Notes: a model not told the origin generated them from the sequence alone. DNA of 39,816 nt from Alistipes sp. (GCA_017937765.1 JAGBCY010000017.1:1-39816); one strand, 5' to 3'. Counted from the first letter of the stretch, positions 15,839-24,783 are shown. A program made the numbers and translations.

Positions 15839-17116
15839 CTACATATTCGTGCGGTCGTAGGCCTCGACGATCGAGCAGTGGCAACGGCCCTTGACCTTAT
15901 GGCCGAGGTCGTCAACCGTGTCGACCGTAACCGTCACCTCATCCTCGCCCGACAGCTCAAGCGTGATAGAACCTCCGACGATAGGTGCGGCGGTATAGGT
16001 GAAGTAGCCCTCGTTCAGAAGGATATACCACGCACCGAAGTTATCGCCATTATCCTTATAGCCAGGGATAAACGTAGAGGCGGCATAGGTCGAAGACTCA
16101 TCAGCCGTGAAGGTGCGATAGAGCAACGTCTCGTCGTACTCCACACTCTCGACAAGGACGGGGAAGCGGAAGAAGTCGCCGGTCATCGCAGAACTCTCCA
16201 TAAAGCGTACCTCCCAGCTACCACGGCCAACGCCATAGTCATCGCCATCGTAGAGGAGCATCATATAGCCGTTGGTAATATCGAAGTCGTAGTCGCCCTC
16301 GAGCGTGCTATACGGCCCGCGCGAGATATCCGACAGATATCCGAGGTGGAGGCTACCGATATAAATCACGTGGTGCACCGAACCATCCTCGAGTGTGAGC
16401 AGCGCGTCGATGCCACCCTCGACAACAACGATCTTACCCGCCGTAATCTTGAGGTAGGTAGCATTACCATCCGCATCTACCGATACATACTCGCTACGAT
16501 CATCCGAGAACGTGCCGGGCTGGCAGCTGTTCGTCGCATCGTAGATGTACTCGCCCCACGCGAGGAAGGGATCTGCGGCCGAAGGCACCGACGAGTAGAT
16601 GTTAAGGTGGTAGTAGGTGTCATCGGCATAGTGGTCGATAGAGCCAGTCGTTCCGTACTTAGAGAGCACGATGCCATACTGATACGCCACATTGTTATTC
16701 TCCTTGCCGTAGAACTTACCATTGAGTTTGCCTGCCACGAACTCCACATCGGGCTGGCCCTGCTGCTCGACGATAACCTGCACCGAGGCACTCTTGTAGC
16801 TAAGGATAATGATGGCACTGCGGTCATCATCCGTCTCGTTTGCCAAGACATCGAACGTCACGACATTGCCCGAGCTAATGTTCGTAATCCACTCGGCACC
16901 AGATGCCACGCTAAGCTCGACGTTCGTGCCCACGTTCTCGAGCGTATAGTTAATCTCACCCGAGCCACCCTCGGCGGGGAATCGCATAACGCCCTCGGAT
17001 GTGAGCGTGAGGCGCGGAGCCTCGCCATTACCACTGTCGTCATTACCATCGTCCGTCGAGCACGACACTGCGAGCATCACGAACGGCACCATTAGAAATG
17101 CAAAAAACTTCTTCAT
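15839..17116 (-). CDS. BACON-domain lipoprotein A
   Basis: This 425-aa protein runs from the ATG at 17116; an ATG 30 nt upstream would place residues before the signal peptide. The signal MKKFFAFLMVPFVMLAVSC has its lipobox Cys at 19, followed by an acidic stretch (STDDGNDD) typical of surface-exported lipoproteins. A BACON domain covers about 35-119 (LTLTSEGVMRFPAEGGSGEI, GAEWITNI, VEQQG). Module X follows at about 124-245 (GKFYGKENNN, TYYHLNIYSS, GSVHHVIYIGS), then module Y at about 250-420 (YMMLLYDGDDYG, ASTFIPGYKDNGDNFGAWY, VDDLGHKVKG). It is the last gene of the island. Function is unknown; BACON proteins are usually linked to mucin or glycan binding. Confidence 0.85.
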   Translation of the reverse strand: MKKFFAFLMVPFVMLAVSCSTDDGNDDSGNGEAPRLTLTSEGVMRFPAEGGSGEINYTLENVGTNVELSVASGAEWITNISSGNVVTFDVLANETDDDRSAIIILSYKSASVQVIVEQQGQPDVEFVAGKLNGKFYGKENNNVAYQYGIVLSKYGTTGSIDHYADDTYYHLNIYSSVPSAADPFLAWGEYIYDATNSCQPGTFSDDRSEYVSVDADGNATYLKITAGKIVVVEGGIDALLTLEDGSVHHVIYIGSLHLGYLSDISRGPYSTLEGDYDFDITNGYMMLLYDGDDYGVGRGSWEVRFMESSAMTGDFFRFPVLVESVEYDETLLYRTFTADESSTYAASTFIPGYKDNGDNFGAWYILLNEGYFTYTAAPIVGGSITLELSGEDEVTVTVDTVDDLGHKVKGRCHCSIVEAYDRTNM

Positions 17117-17143
17117 ATCGTTAAATTGTTTGTTTCCCGGCGA

Positions 17144-17151
17144 CAAAGTTA
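17144..17151 (-). promoter_or_regulatory. Candidate -7 element for lipoprotein A
   Basis: The minus strand reads TAACTTTG, matching the consensus, about 28 nt before the ATG at 17116. A clear -33 TTTG is not seen. Confidence 0.5.
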
Positions 17152-17199
17152 CGTAAAAAGTTACAATAATTTTTCTTTTGCCGCGCAGAGATACGAGGA

Positions 17200-17234
17200 T
17201 AGTGGGCTGCCAATATTCCGAAGCACACCCACTA
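17200..17234 (-). terminator. Weak hairpin after lipoprotein B
   Basis: TAGTGGG (17200-17206) pairs with CCCACTA (17228-17234), with a 21-nt loop. It lies between genes B and A, in the position where other island members have terminators. Confidence 0.35.
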
Positions 17235-17256
17235 CCTCACTCTATTCTCACCTTAA

Positions 17257-18570
17257 TTAAAGGTCGTAAGCCTGATTCTGGTAGTCGACAACAGCACCAC
17301 GGAACGTGCCCTGAATCTTGTTACCAATGTCGTCCTTGCCATCCATCGTGAGCACATAGTCGTCACCCTCCTTCGCAATGGTAATCTTGCCATCTACGAA
17401 CGGAGCCCAGTTCGAAGGATCAATCTGGCTATTGATGCAATTCATATACCACGTATGGAGCTGGTTCCAGTCGTCGCGCATACATCCCGGAGCAAACGTT
17501 CCGGCGAGGTTATCCATCGTGTGGTTAAGCACCGTGTACTCACCAACGAAGGCCTCCTTATTATCGTAACCACCCTTTGCAGGATCGACCATAAGGTCCA
17601 TCATAAGGTAGACACCCGAGAAGTTTGCCTTGCTCTGAATCATATGTAAGAACCACACATCTGTGCCCTTACCGTAGTAGTCGCCACGGTAGTAGGCCAT
17701 AATTGCACCACCCGTGACGTCGAACTTGACATCGGCAGTCTGGGTACTATGCGTAACGTCAGCAGGTGTAAGCTCGGGGTAGTCCAGCGCGAGGCTACCC
17801 TCGTACGTAACGCGGTGAACCTTACCATTCATCATACGCACCTCGGCAACGATCTTATCCTTCGTAACCGTCACCTTTGCCGAAGCGAAGTCCATTGTCA
17901 CGTTACCAGCGTCGCCATAGTTGAGATAGTAGCTCTGCGTGGGGTCGATTGTGCCGGGATTACCGAAGCCCGAGCCATCAAACTCGTAGACACCCTCAGG
18001 GACATAGTCCACGGGCTCGAAAGCCGACGTCTGGCCGGCATAGAGGTCGAAGCGATACTGCGTGCCACCGTGAACATAGTCGTTCATCGAGGGAATACCC
18101 GTATCCGAGAGCACAATGAAGTAATTGTAGCCATAGGTCTGGAGCTTGCCGAAGTAGGTCCCATTGAGGTTCGTGGCCTTGAACTCAACGTCGGCAACCT
18201 GACCGCTACCCTGCTGGCGCACCATAACCGAGAGCGACTGCATCTTGTAGGTAATCTTGAGGATGGTCTCGCGCTCACTGCCATCGTTAGGCAACACGTC
18301 GAACGAGATAGAGTCCTCGACCTTGACATTCTCGATCCACTCTGCATCGCACTTAACCTCGATATTCATATACTCCGGCTTTGCCTTGCGCGTTGTTTCG
18401 GTAAGGTTATAGCCAATCTCTCCCTTACCACCCTCGGGTGCGAAGTTCATCACCGATGGCGATGCAAGCGTCAAGACATAATCCTTCGCCGCATCACCAG
18501 GCTCGTCTGCGGGCTCACACGCCGCAAACGACAGGCCCAAGAGTGCAAATAAAATAAAAATTCTTTTCAT
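17257..18570 (-). CDS. BACON-domain lipoprotein B
   Basis: This 437-aa lipoprotein has the signal MKRIFILFALLGLSFAAC with Cys18, followed by EPADEPGD. The BACON domain is at about 30-122 (LTLASPSVMNFAPEGGKGEI, CDAEWIEN, VRQQGSG). It is followed by X (TYFGKLQTYGYNYFIVLSDTG, YRFDLYAG, VHRVTYEGSL) and Y (AYYRGDYYGKGTDVW, GTFAPGCMRDDWNQLHTWY, DDIGNKIQGTFRG). The domain order is the same as in lipoprotein A, so the two are likely duplicates. Only 35 nt separate it from the upstream gene C, so B and C probably share a transcript. The presumed role is cell-surface ligand binding; no enzyme motif is visible. Confidence 0.85.
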   Translation of the reverse strand: MKRIFILFALLGLSFAACEPADEPGDAAKDYVLTLASPSVMNFAPEGGKGEIGYNLTETTRKAKPEYMNIEVKCDAEWIENVKVEDSISFDVLPNDGSERETILKITYKMQSLSVMVRQQGSGQVADVEFKATNLNGTYFGKLQTYGYNYFIVLSDTGIPSMNDYVHGGTQYRFDLYAGQTSAFEPVDYVPEGVYEFDGSGFGNPGTIDPTQSYYLNYGDAGNVTMDFASAKVTVTKDKIVAEVRMMNGKVHRVTYEGSLALDYPELTPADVTHSTQTADVKFDVTGGAIMAYYRGDYYGKGTDVWFLHMIQSKANFSGVYLMMDLMVDPAKGGYDNKEAFVGEYTVLNHTMDNLAGTFAPGCMRDDWNQLHTWYMNCINSQIDPSNWAPFVDGKITIAKEGDDYVLTMDGKDDIGNKIQGTFRGAVVDYQNQAYDL

Positions 18571-18605
18571 CTCTGCTATAAGTAGTTTTAGGTTTATCTA
18601 ACGTA

Positions 18606-20045
18606 TTACATAGGGTTAGTGATGGGACGACCCATATACTGATTACCCTCGATGGGACCTTCGTAACGAGTCTCAAGCACATCCTGATGTGCCGTGACCA
18701 TATTCACGATGATCTCGTAGCCGCCCGATATATGGCGAATCTCCAGAGTGCCATCCACGGGGAAGGTGTCAACGCCGTAGATCGTGAGCACGGTAAAGTC
18801 GCCCAACTCGTTGAAGTTGTTGCCCGTGTTATTCACGTCGTTAACGTAATAGGTACCCTCAGGGATAGTGCCATCCTCAGACACAACGCCCGAGTTGAAG
18901 TCGAAGCAGAGGGTATGCGTATCAGAGTACATAAAGACGCCGAAGTTGTTGGCCGCGAACATCACGCCCTCGACCCTGTGCCACTTGATCTCCACCTCGG
19001 GCTTCGTGCCATCGGCCATAACCCACGCCTGACCGCTCGATGGCATAAAGTAGATGTCGTACTTCACGCCACGCTCGACGTTCACAAGGACATCGTTCGT
19101 GCCCTTATCCGTTGCGGCATAGAGCTGAATCGCCTCGCCCACCTCGCGCACCTTCTTCGTGCGTGCGCCGTAGTTATGCTCGTCGCGGTTGCTGTGGCCC
19201 TTACGAACCTTAAATCCGAGGTCACCATCGGCAGCAAACACCACATCCCGAGCAACATAGAAGTTATGATCCTTAACCATATCAACATCCGTCTCGAAGC
19301 TGTTACCCTCGAAGTTACCGATCACGCCCCACGTATTTTCTACGGGACCCTCAGGAGCCACTGCCGTTGCGGGGTCCGCGCCCTCGCTCATAATGTAGTA
19401 GGCATCGAGCGCATCGGTCAGATAGATATCATAACGACCCGACTCCTTGACACGTATATCGCTACCACCAGCGTATGCCTGATAGCCGTGATCTCGCTCC
19501 GCAGGCTGGCCATTACCCGAGCGCACATTCGTCGTGTCGCCATTGCATACGAAGATAAACGTATCCGACGCCTGAAGCTCGAAGCCGCGAGCCACGTAGT
19601 AGCCCTCTATCTGCTCCATAGCCACGGCCGCAGCCATATCCCAGTTGTTTGTCATCGAGCCAAGAATAGCCCAGCCCTCAACCACGGGCTCGACTGCGGC
19701 AGCTGCCTGCTTTACAACCACGTCGAACGACTGCTCGCCATAGGTCACAACGATCTCAGCCTCGCGCGCATCGCCCTCGTTTGCCACAACCGTGAAGGTC
19801 ACACTCTCGGCAACCGCAACGTCCGTGATCCACTCCGCAGCGGTTGTTGCCGTAAGTTCCACGCCCTCCTCGGCATTCTGAAGGGTGTAGGTAATCTCAC
19901 CCTCGCCACCCTCGGGGGCAAACTCCATCGTAGCCTCCGACGTAAGCGCGAGCACGGGAGTCTCCACCTTCGGCTCTTCCTCATTCGGCTCGCAAGCCAC
20001 AACGAGGAGCGGTAAGGCACAGAACAAATAGAATAGTCTTTTCAT
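18606..20045 (-). CDS. BACON-domain lipoprotein C with duplicated SusE/SusF-like modules
   Basis: From the ATG at 20045 the protein is 479 aa (an ATG two codons upstream is equally possible). The signal MKRLFYLFCALPLLVVAC has Cys18, followed by EPNEEEP. The BACON domain is at about 27-112. Two related beta-sandwich modules follow: GWAILGSMTNNWD...GYYVARGFELQ and TWGVIGNFEGNSF...NFYVARDVVFA, each with a later DIYLTDALDAYYI / DIYFMPSSGQAWV element. These resemble the starch-binding modules of SusE/SusF-type outer-membrane lipoproteins. The C-terminal 130 residues belong to module Z (NNFGVFMYSDTHTLCFDF, IPEGTYYVNDVN, LETRYEGPIEG). This is the clearest hint of carbohydrate binding in the island. 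Confidence 0.8.
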   Translation of the reverse strand: MKRLFYLFCALPLLVVACEPNEEEPKVETPVLALTSEATMEFAPEGGEGEITYTLQNAEEGVELTATTAAEWITDVAVAESVTFTVVANEGDAREAEIVVTYGEQSFDVVVKQAAAAVEPVVEGWAILGSMTNNWDMAAAVAMEQIEGYYVARGFELQASDTFIFVCNGDTTNVRSGNGQPAERDHGYQAYAGGSDIRVKESGRYDIYLTDALDAYYIMSEGADPATAVAPEGPVENTWGVIGNFEGNSFETDVDMVKDHNFYVARDVVFAADGDLGFKVRKGHSNRDEHNYGARTKKVREVGEAIQLYAATDKGTNDVLVNVERGVKYDIYFMPSSGQAWVMADGTKPEVEIKWHRVEGVMFAANNFGVFMYSDTHTLCFDFNSGVVSEDGTIPEGTYYVNDVNNTGNNFNELGDFTVLTIYGVDTFPVDGTLEIRHISGGYEIIVNMVTAHQDVLETRYEGPIEGNQYMGRPITNPM

Positions 20046-20152
20046 TGTCATAGTTTTTTTAACTATTTGTGTATTAATATCTTTTGCAAATATCGAATGA
20101 ACTATCACCCAATAGCTAAAATCTCTTCGGCGGCAAAAACACTCCGACGATA

Positions 20153-20160
20153 CAAATATA
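20153..20160 (-). promoter_or_regulatory. Possible -7 element for lipoprotein C
   Basis: The minus strand reads TATATTTG about 108 nt before the start. The nearest TTTG on that strand, at 20176-20173, is only 12 nt away, so support is weak. Confidence 0.3.
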
Positions 20161-20251
20161 TACATTTTTTTGCAAATCGTAGCATACCGATCGAGTTTTT
20201 TCCGACACCACCCACGCGCCCACCTACCCTCGAAAACACAAAGGTAGACAC

Positions 20252-20279
20252 AAAAAAAACGGCCCCCGAAGGAGCCGTT
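20252..20279 (-). terminator. Intrinsic terminator of lipoprotein D
   Basis: On the minus strand AACGGCTCC-TTC-GGGGGCCGTT forms a stem followed by a run of T, 21 nt after the D stop codon. Confidence 0.88.
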
Positions 20280-20299
20280 AGTTTACACGCTAAAGAGTA

Positions 20300-22147
20300 T
20301 TAGTCAATATGAGTGTAGTTGGTGTAGAGAACGTCGCCCTCGTAGACACCCTTATAAGTAGTACCACTCTCGTCAACGAAATTGAAGGTAATCTTATAAT
20401 CCTCACCTACCATCTCGATGACCATATTACCACTCTTAAGATAAGCACCATTAGCCTTTGAATCCTGAGATATAAAGAGGTCCTTAGTCGAGTTCCAAAC
20501 ATCTACCTCATAGGTACCAGTACCAAGACCCTTATTTACGGGATTTACGAAGTTCTTAACATAGAGCTCGAACTTATCACCAGCATTAGACTTCAACCAA
20601 AGAGTTGAGCACTCGCCTGCCTGTGACTTCTCCTTCCACTGGCTGTAAATATAGGCACACTTCCAATCTACGATACCCTCTTCGCCAGCCTCAACATAAC
20701 GGAAGCCATCAACAGCACCATTATACTCGAAGTTCAATCTATTGCCAGCAGCCACGAAGTAACCCGAAAGCTTAGCCGTAGCAGCATCCTTATCAATAGC
20801 TACCGTCAACTCGCACTCTGTCATAACACCGCCATCACCCTCACGTGTATAACGATAGAAGCTACCATTAGAGGCGTTACCGCCGGCTACGATACCGCCA
20901 TTAGCCAACGTGTACGTACCGTCGGTAATGTGCAACTTATTAGCCTCAGCAAGCTGAACTGTGATACGTGTCATAGGATTACCCATAACAGCATTGTTCT
21001 CGAAGAAGATAAGGTTCCATGTTAGGCCATCCTCTGTCGAAGCACGCACAATCTCCTCTGTTGAGAAGGGGAAATCTGCAGGCTGGCCAGGGTATGAGAA
21101 GCCCTCAACAACACCTGTCCAGTTGATAGTGTGTGCCTGACCCTCTGTTGACACGAACTCACCCTCGATGGTCATAGTCCAATCAGCCTCGTTGAGCGTG
21201 AGCGTGAGCTCGGCAGACTCCATACCTACCGACTTCGAGCCGTTGTAGAACTCCGAATCAGCAAGACCGATAGTGCCATCCTCCGAAGTGTAGGTGCCAT
21301 CGCTGAGGTAGAGATCGTTAGGATTAACCTCGTCGTAGATATCGAATACGTGCGACTTAGAGTCGTTAACAAAGAGGTTGAGGAGGAAGTTACCGGTAGA
21401 ATAGCGCATAGCCTTAACCTTCACGGGAACGAACTCCGTAGGCTGCTGAGGAACAACGGCCTTAGCCTCCTGCTTAACAACAACCTCGAACTTCTGAGCA
21501 CCATAAGCAACAACGATCTTTGCATCGCGAGCATCACCCTCGTTAGCAGCAACAGCGAATGTCACCTTCTCTCCAGCAACGAGATCCGTAACCCACCCTG
21601 CTACGCACTCAGCCGTAAGCTCAACACCCTCCTGGGCATTCTCCAAGGTGTAGGTAATCTCACCAGCACCACCCTCGGCAGCAAACTCCATCGTTGCATC
21701 CGATGTAAGGGTCAAGACAGGCTCCTCAACAACGGGATCGTCACCCTGCTTTGCAGCCTGCTTAACAGCAACCTCGAAGCTCTTGTCCGAATAAGTCACA
21801 ACGATCTTAGTCTCGCGAGCCTCACCCTCGTTGACAGCAACCGTGAAGGTAATATTCTCCGAAACAGTGAGGTTCTCAACCCACGCTGCCTCGCAAGTAG
21901 CCTCTACCTCGGGCTGGGGAACAACATCGCCCTCGCGCGTAACCTCAACCATCTTAGCGGTATAGGTAATGACACCCTCGCCACCCTCGGCTGCGAACTC
22001 CATAGTAGCCTCCGATGTGAGTGTCAGCTCTGCTGCATACTCCTTATCAGGCTGTGGCTGAGGTGTAGGATCTGTCGTGTCCTCAGAACAAGCTGCAAAT
22101 ACCAAAGGTAATGCGAGCAATAAATAGAATAAGTTTCTAAGTTTCAT
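20300..22147 (-). CDS. Lipoprotein D with two BACON domains and three Z modules
   Basis: This 615-aa protein has the island's characteristic signal MKLRNLFYLLLALPLVFAAC (Cys20), followed by SEDTTDPTPQPQPD. Two BACON domains lie at about 38-135 and 143-230. Both contain EFAAEGG and end in VKQ(A/E)AK. Three Z modules then run to the C terminus: STGNFLLNLFVNDSKSHVFD with LSDGTYTSEDGTIG and INWTGVVEGF; IVRASTEDGLTWNLIFFENN with ITDGTYTLANGGI and YNGAVDGF; and KCAYIYSQWKEKSQAGECST with GTGTYEVDVW and YKGVYEGDVLY. No X or Y module is present. Codon use is less GC-rich than the flanking housekeeping genes. It is presumably a rod-like surface adhesin or binding protein. Confidence 0.83.
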   Translation of the reverse strand: MKLRNLFYLLLALPLVFAACSEDTTDPTPQPQPDKEYAAELTLTSEATMEFAAEGGEGVITYTAKMVEVTREGDVVPQPEVEATCEAAWVENLTVSENITFTVAVNEGEARETKIVVTYSDKSFEVAVKQAAKQGDDPVVEEPVLTLTSDATMEFAAEGGAGEITYTLENAQEGVELTAECVAGWVTDLVAGEKVTFAVAANEGDARDAKIVVAYGAQKFEVVVKQEAKAVVPQQPTEFVPVKVKAMRYSTGNFLLNLFVNDSKSHVFDIYDEVNPNDLYLSDGTYTSEDGTIGLADSEFYNGSKSVGMESAELTLTLNEADWTMTIEGEFVSTEGQAHTINWTGVVEGFSYPGQPADFPFSTEEIVRASTEDGLTWNLIFFENNAVMGNPMTRITVQLAEANKLHITDGTYTLANGGIVAGGNASNGSFYRYTREGDGGVMTECELTVAIDKDAATAKLSGYFVAAGNRLNFEYNGAVDGFRYVEAGEEGIVDWKCAYIYSQWKEKSQAGECSTLWLKSNAGDKFELYVKNFVNPVNKGLGTGTYEVDVWNSTKDLFISQDSKANGAYLKSGNMVIEMVGEDYKITFNFVDESGTTYKGVYEGDVLYTNYTHID

Positions 22148-22319
22148 AGAATTAGATATTAAGGTTTTAAATATTTTGGTAATTAATTATCTCTCTTATC
22201 GTCTCTCGCAAGTCGTACAACACCACTCCGCGCAGCTACAAAACGCTCTACACGACACTCTGCTCTGGGGTAATAAAACAGAATGTCAACCACAAAAATA
22301 TATATTTTTTCTTAAAGTA

Positions 22320-22327
22320 CAAAGATA
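22320..22327 (-). promoter_or_regulatory. -7 element for lipoprotein D
   Basis: The minus strand reads TATCTTTG about 170 nt before the start codon. The -33 position does not read TTTG. Confidence 0.45.
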
Positions 22328-22377
22328 TAAAAGATTTTTTTACCTCACACGCAGGCTTCACTCCAACGGCACATAAA

Positions 22378-22409
22378 CTTCAGCCCGACGCTTATGCATC
22401 GGGCTGAAG
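22378..22409 (-). terminator. Terminator of lipoprotein E
   Basis: CTTCAGCCCGA (22378-22388) pairs perfectly with TCGGGCTGAAG (22399-22409) with a 10-nt loop. On the minus strand TTTATG follows. Confidence 0.8.
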
Positions 22410-22491
22410 GGAGGTTATACACGGGCTGCTTGGCAGCCGCCGTACTTAGATGTAGACCTCGGGGATGACCCTCGGCCTTGTGCAGGTCGTC

Positions 22492-23733
22492 TTAGAAATT
22501 GATGACCATCTTCTCGGGAGTGTTGACAACCAAGCTACGCTTGCCACCAATCTCTGCAGCATAACCACTCGAGCCGGGGTTACCAGTTACCGTACCAGTG
22601 ATCTTATAACCCTGATCGTCGCGGCAATCAAACTCGAAGGTCTGCGTGCCGTCGCCGTTGAAGGTAACGGTGATAGTACCCTCAACCAACGGAACCATCG
22701 TACCTGAGATCACGCCATCCTTAATCTCTGCATACCAAGTACCTGCCAAGTAGCCTTCCTCGATGTAACCCGGCATAAAGGTATTGATACCGAAGCTATC
22801 CGAGGCGGTGAACGTACCGCGGTAGTCGATAGATGTTGCGTAGTCAGCCAAGAAGTCAAGGATGAAGTATCCACCATTGGCATTCTCGTAATCCTCGAAG
22901 AGCTGAACATACCAGTTGTCAGTGGCAGTTGAGTAGAAGTCGCCATAGTACTCAGCCAAAATAGTCCAATCCGTAGAGTTGATCTCCATATCCTCGGTAA
23001 GGCCCTCGCCACCAGCCTCCGAGAGCGATGTGTCACCCTCGTAGGTTACAACGTGCTTAGTGCCATCAGTCAAGATGAGCTCAGCAACGATCTTGTTATC
23101 CGATACCGTCACTTTGCTACCCTCGGCATACATATACCATACCGGGGTACTTCCCTCAATCATAAAGCCGTAGCCATACTCCTCAGAGAATGTGCCCGAA
23201 GCGAACGTGTTATTAGGATCGAACGTGTAGACACCATTAGGCACCGTAAGCTCACTATTAGCCTCATTCGAGTAGATATCGAAATAGTAGTAGATACCGC
23301 CATCAATAACCGTACCAGCCACTACCTCAACGTTAGAGAGACAGATGTAGTAGTTGTGGTTACCTACGTTGTAGTGAGTACCGCTGAAGTATGTGGCAGT
23401 AAACTCAACAGCGTCACCGGGCGTAGGATCTGGATCGGGATCGGGCTCGTCGCCGCCGAACTTGAAGCCATCAACAACGCCAGTCCAGTCGATGAGGATG
23501 TGGTGACCCTCGCTCGAGATGATATAACCTGCGATGTTCACGCTATTATCGTCGTTGTGAGCGATAGTAACCTCAGCATCGGCAAGCGGGCAAGAGGTGT
23601 CGTTGCCCAAGCTGAATATCGACCAAGTGCCGATAGAGCCGTCGGCATAGCTATATACGCCCTCCGAGAGGTAGTTATTGTTGGGGTTGATATTGTCGTA
23701 CATATCGAGCTCGTGGTAGTACATATCGTCCAT
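22492..23733 (-). CDS. Lipoprotein E, C-terminal part (separated by an in-frame amber stop)
   Basis: This open frame of 413 aa begins with an ATG directly after the TAG that ends the N-terminal part, in the same frame. It has no signal peptide of its own. The first residues (MDDMYYHELDMYDNINPN, then NYLSEGVYSYADGSIG) continue the Z module begun upstream of the stop, as shown by alignment with STGNFLLNLFVNDSKSHVFD and DIYDEVNPNDLYLSDGTY in lipoprotein D. After a PDPDPDPTP linker come an X module (THYNVGNHNYYICLSN, YYFDIYSNEANSE, HVVTYEGDTS) and a Y module (AEYYGDFYSTATDNWYVQLF, FMPGYIEEGYLAGTWY, DDQGYKITGT). If translated alone it would stay in the cytoplasm, so it is most likely the severed remainder of a 701-residue protein. 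Confidence 0.75.
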   Translation of the reverse strand: MDDMYYHELDMYDNINPNNNYLSEGVYSYADGSIGTWSIFSLGNDTSCPLADAEVTIAHNDDNSVNIAGYIISSEGHHILIDWTGVVDGFKFGGDEPDPDPDPTPGDAVEFTATYFSGTHYNVGNHNYYICLSNVEVVAGTVIDGGIYYYFDIYSNEANSELTVPNGVYTFDPNNTFASGTFSEEYGYGFMIEGSTPVWYMYAEGSKVTVSDNKIVAELILTDGTKHVVTYEGDTSLSEAGGEGLTEDMEINSTDWTILAEYYGDFYSTATDNWYVQLFEDYENANGGYFILDFLADYATSIDYRGTFTASDSFGINTFMPGYIEEGYLAGTWYAEIKDGVISGTMVPLVEGTITVTFNGDGTQTFEFDCRDDQGYKITGTVTGNPGSSGYAAEIGGKRSLVVNTPEKMVINF

Positions 23734-23736
23734 CTA
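23734..23736 (-). other. In-frame amber codon splitting lipoprotein E
   Basis: On the minus strand the context is CAG CTC TAG ATG GAC. The frame is open on both sides, and the paralogue D has an aromatic residue near this position, so a single base change from a sense codon explains it. TAG is used as a normal stop elsewhere in the window (for example rpmH and dtd), so general amber reassignment is not indicated. Confidence 0.85.
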
Positions 23737-24597
23737 GAGCTGGAGCATAAAGTTACCAGTAGAGAAGAGCTCGGCAGTAACCTTCACGGGCTCGAACGCT
23801 ACGGGCTCGTCACCACCAACGGTCATATTCTCAACCTCGCCGCTATATGTTGCGTGGTGGATGTTACCCTCAGCATCGTAGAGCGTGATATCGAAATCGT
23901 AGACATCGCCCTCGACTGCCACCTTAACAACAATATCCTCAGCCATAATCTCATCGGCCGTAAATACTGCGCAGAAGTCGATGATTACGTTCTCGGCCTC
24001 AAGGCTATACTCGCCAGCCTGAAGAGTCATATCGCCCTCCTGGCCAACAAGCCAAACCACGAAGTCGGCACCATTCTCACCCTCAACACCCGAGAATGCG
24101 ATGGGGAAGTCGTAGGGATAGAGCGTGAAGCCAACATCCTCGGCACTCATACGCTCGGCCGACACCAACTCATACTCGAAGGTTGTGGGCTGGGGCTCGG
24201 GCTTCTCCTCCTTAGCTGCCTGCTTAACAGCAACCTCGGCAACCTCGGTAGCGTACTTAACAACGATCTTCGTATTGCGAGCCTCGCCCTCGTTTGCAGC
24301 AACCGTGAAGTTGCACTTCTCGAGGTCGGTAGCCGTAATCGTTACCCAATCAGCCTCGCACGTAACCTCAACCTCGGGCTCAGGCACGGGCGATGTACGC
24401 GACACCTCGACCCACTCGACGGTGTAGGTAATCTCACCCTGACCGCCCTCAGCCTCGAACTCCATAATGATGTCCGACGTGAGCGACAGCACAGCAACCT
24501 TCTCAACAGGCTTATCCGTCTCCGATTCGTTAGTTTCACAAGCTGCAAATACCAGTGGCAATGCAAGCAATAGATAGAATAAATTTCTCAGTCTCAT
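23734..24597 (-). CDS. Lipoprotein E, N-terminal part with BACON domain
   Basis: This 287-aa frame has the shared signal MRLRNLFYLLLALPLVFAAC (Cys20), followed by ETNESETD. The BACON domain is at about 35-135 (LSLTSDIIMEFEAEGGQGEI, EADWVTI, VKQAAKEEKP). A module at about 145-265 with YHA-like strands follows (NIHHATYSGEVENMTVGGDEP), and then the first residues of a Z module (AELFSTGNFMLQL) before a TAG. The truncated product could still be exported and anchored. A well-formed promoter lies at 24696-24666. Whether the stop is a real mutation, an assembly error, or suppressed in the cell cannot be told here. Confidence 0.8.
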   Translation of the reverse strand: MRLRNLFYLLLALPLVFAACETNESETDKPVEKVAVLSLTSDIIMEFEAEGGQGEITYTVEWVEVSRTSPVPEPEVEVTCEADWVTITATDLEKCNFTVAANEGEARNTKIVVKYATEVAEVAVKQAAKEEKPEPQPTTFEYELVSAERMSAEDVGFTLYPYDFPIAFSGVEGENGADFVVWLVGQEGDMTLQAGEYSLEAENVIIDFCAVFTADEIMAEDIVVKVAVEGDVYDFDITLYDAEGNIHHATYSGEVENMTVGGDEPVAFEPVKVTAELFSTGNFMLQL

Positions 24598-24665
24598 AGC
24601 TTTAGTGATTTAAATTAGTATATTAGTTGATAAATTTCGACAGCACCACAAAACATTTCCTATCA

Positions 24666-24696
24666 CAAAGCTAAGAAATATATTCCTATTATCAAA
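24666..24696 (-). promoter_or_regulatory. Promoter of lipoprotein E
   Basis: Minus-strand TTTG at 24696-24693, a 19-nt spacer, then TAGCTTTG at 24673-24666. The leader is about 65 nt. The -7 sequence is identical to that of lipoprotein I. Confidence 0.82.
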
Positions 24697-24783
24697 ATAT
24701 TTTAGACTATTTTTTGACAAAAAAATCAGCAACACACCTTATCACTGAGGTCATATATTCATCTTAGCCACAGCTACGAACAC

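Larger units (their letters stand above)
22148..22491. other. 344-bp gap between lipoproteins D and E
   Basis: It contains the leader and candidate promoter of D (22320-22327) and the terminator of E (22378-22409). The remaining bases are A/T-rich near D. Closer to E there is GC-rich sequence with a small GGCTGC/GCAGCC hairpin near 22424-22438. No coding frame of interest is seen. Confidence 0.6.

Noticed and set aside
15878-17095. 405-aa plus-strand ORF and similar long frames opposite the lipoproteins
   Set aside because: They arise from the codon bias of the real minus-strand genes, have no signal or motif, and lie antisense to signal peptides and BACON domains.
23731-23740. Programmed frameshift in lipoprotein E
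   Set aside because: Both halves are in the same frame and no slippery sequence is seen; the interruption is a simple nonsense codon.
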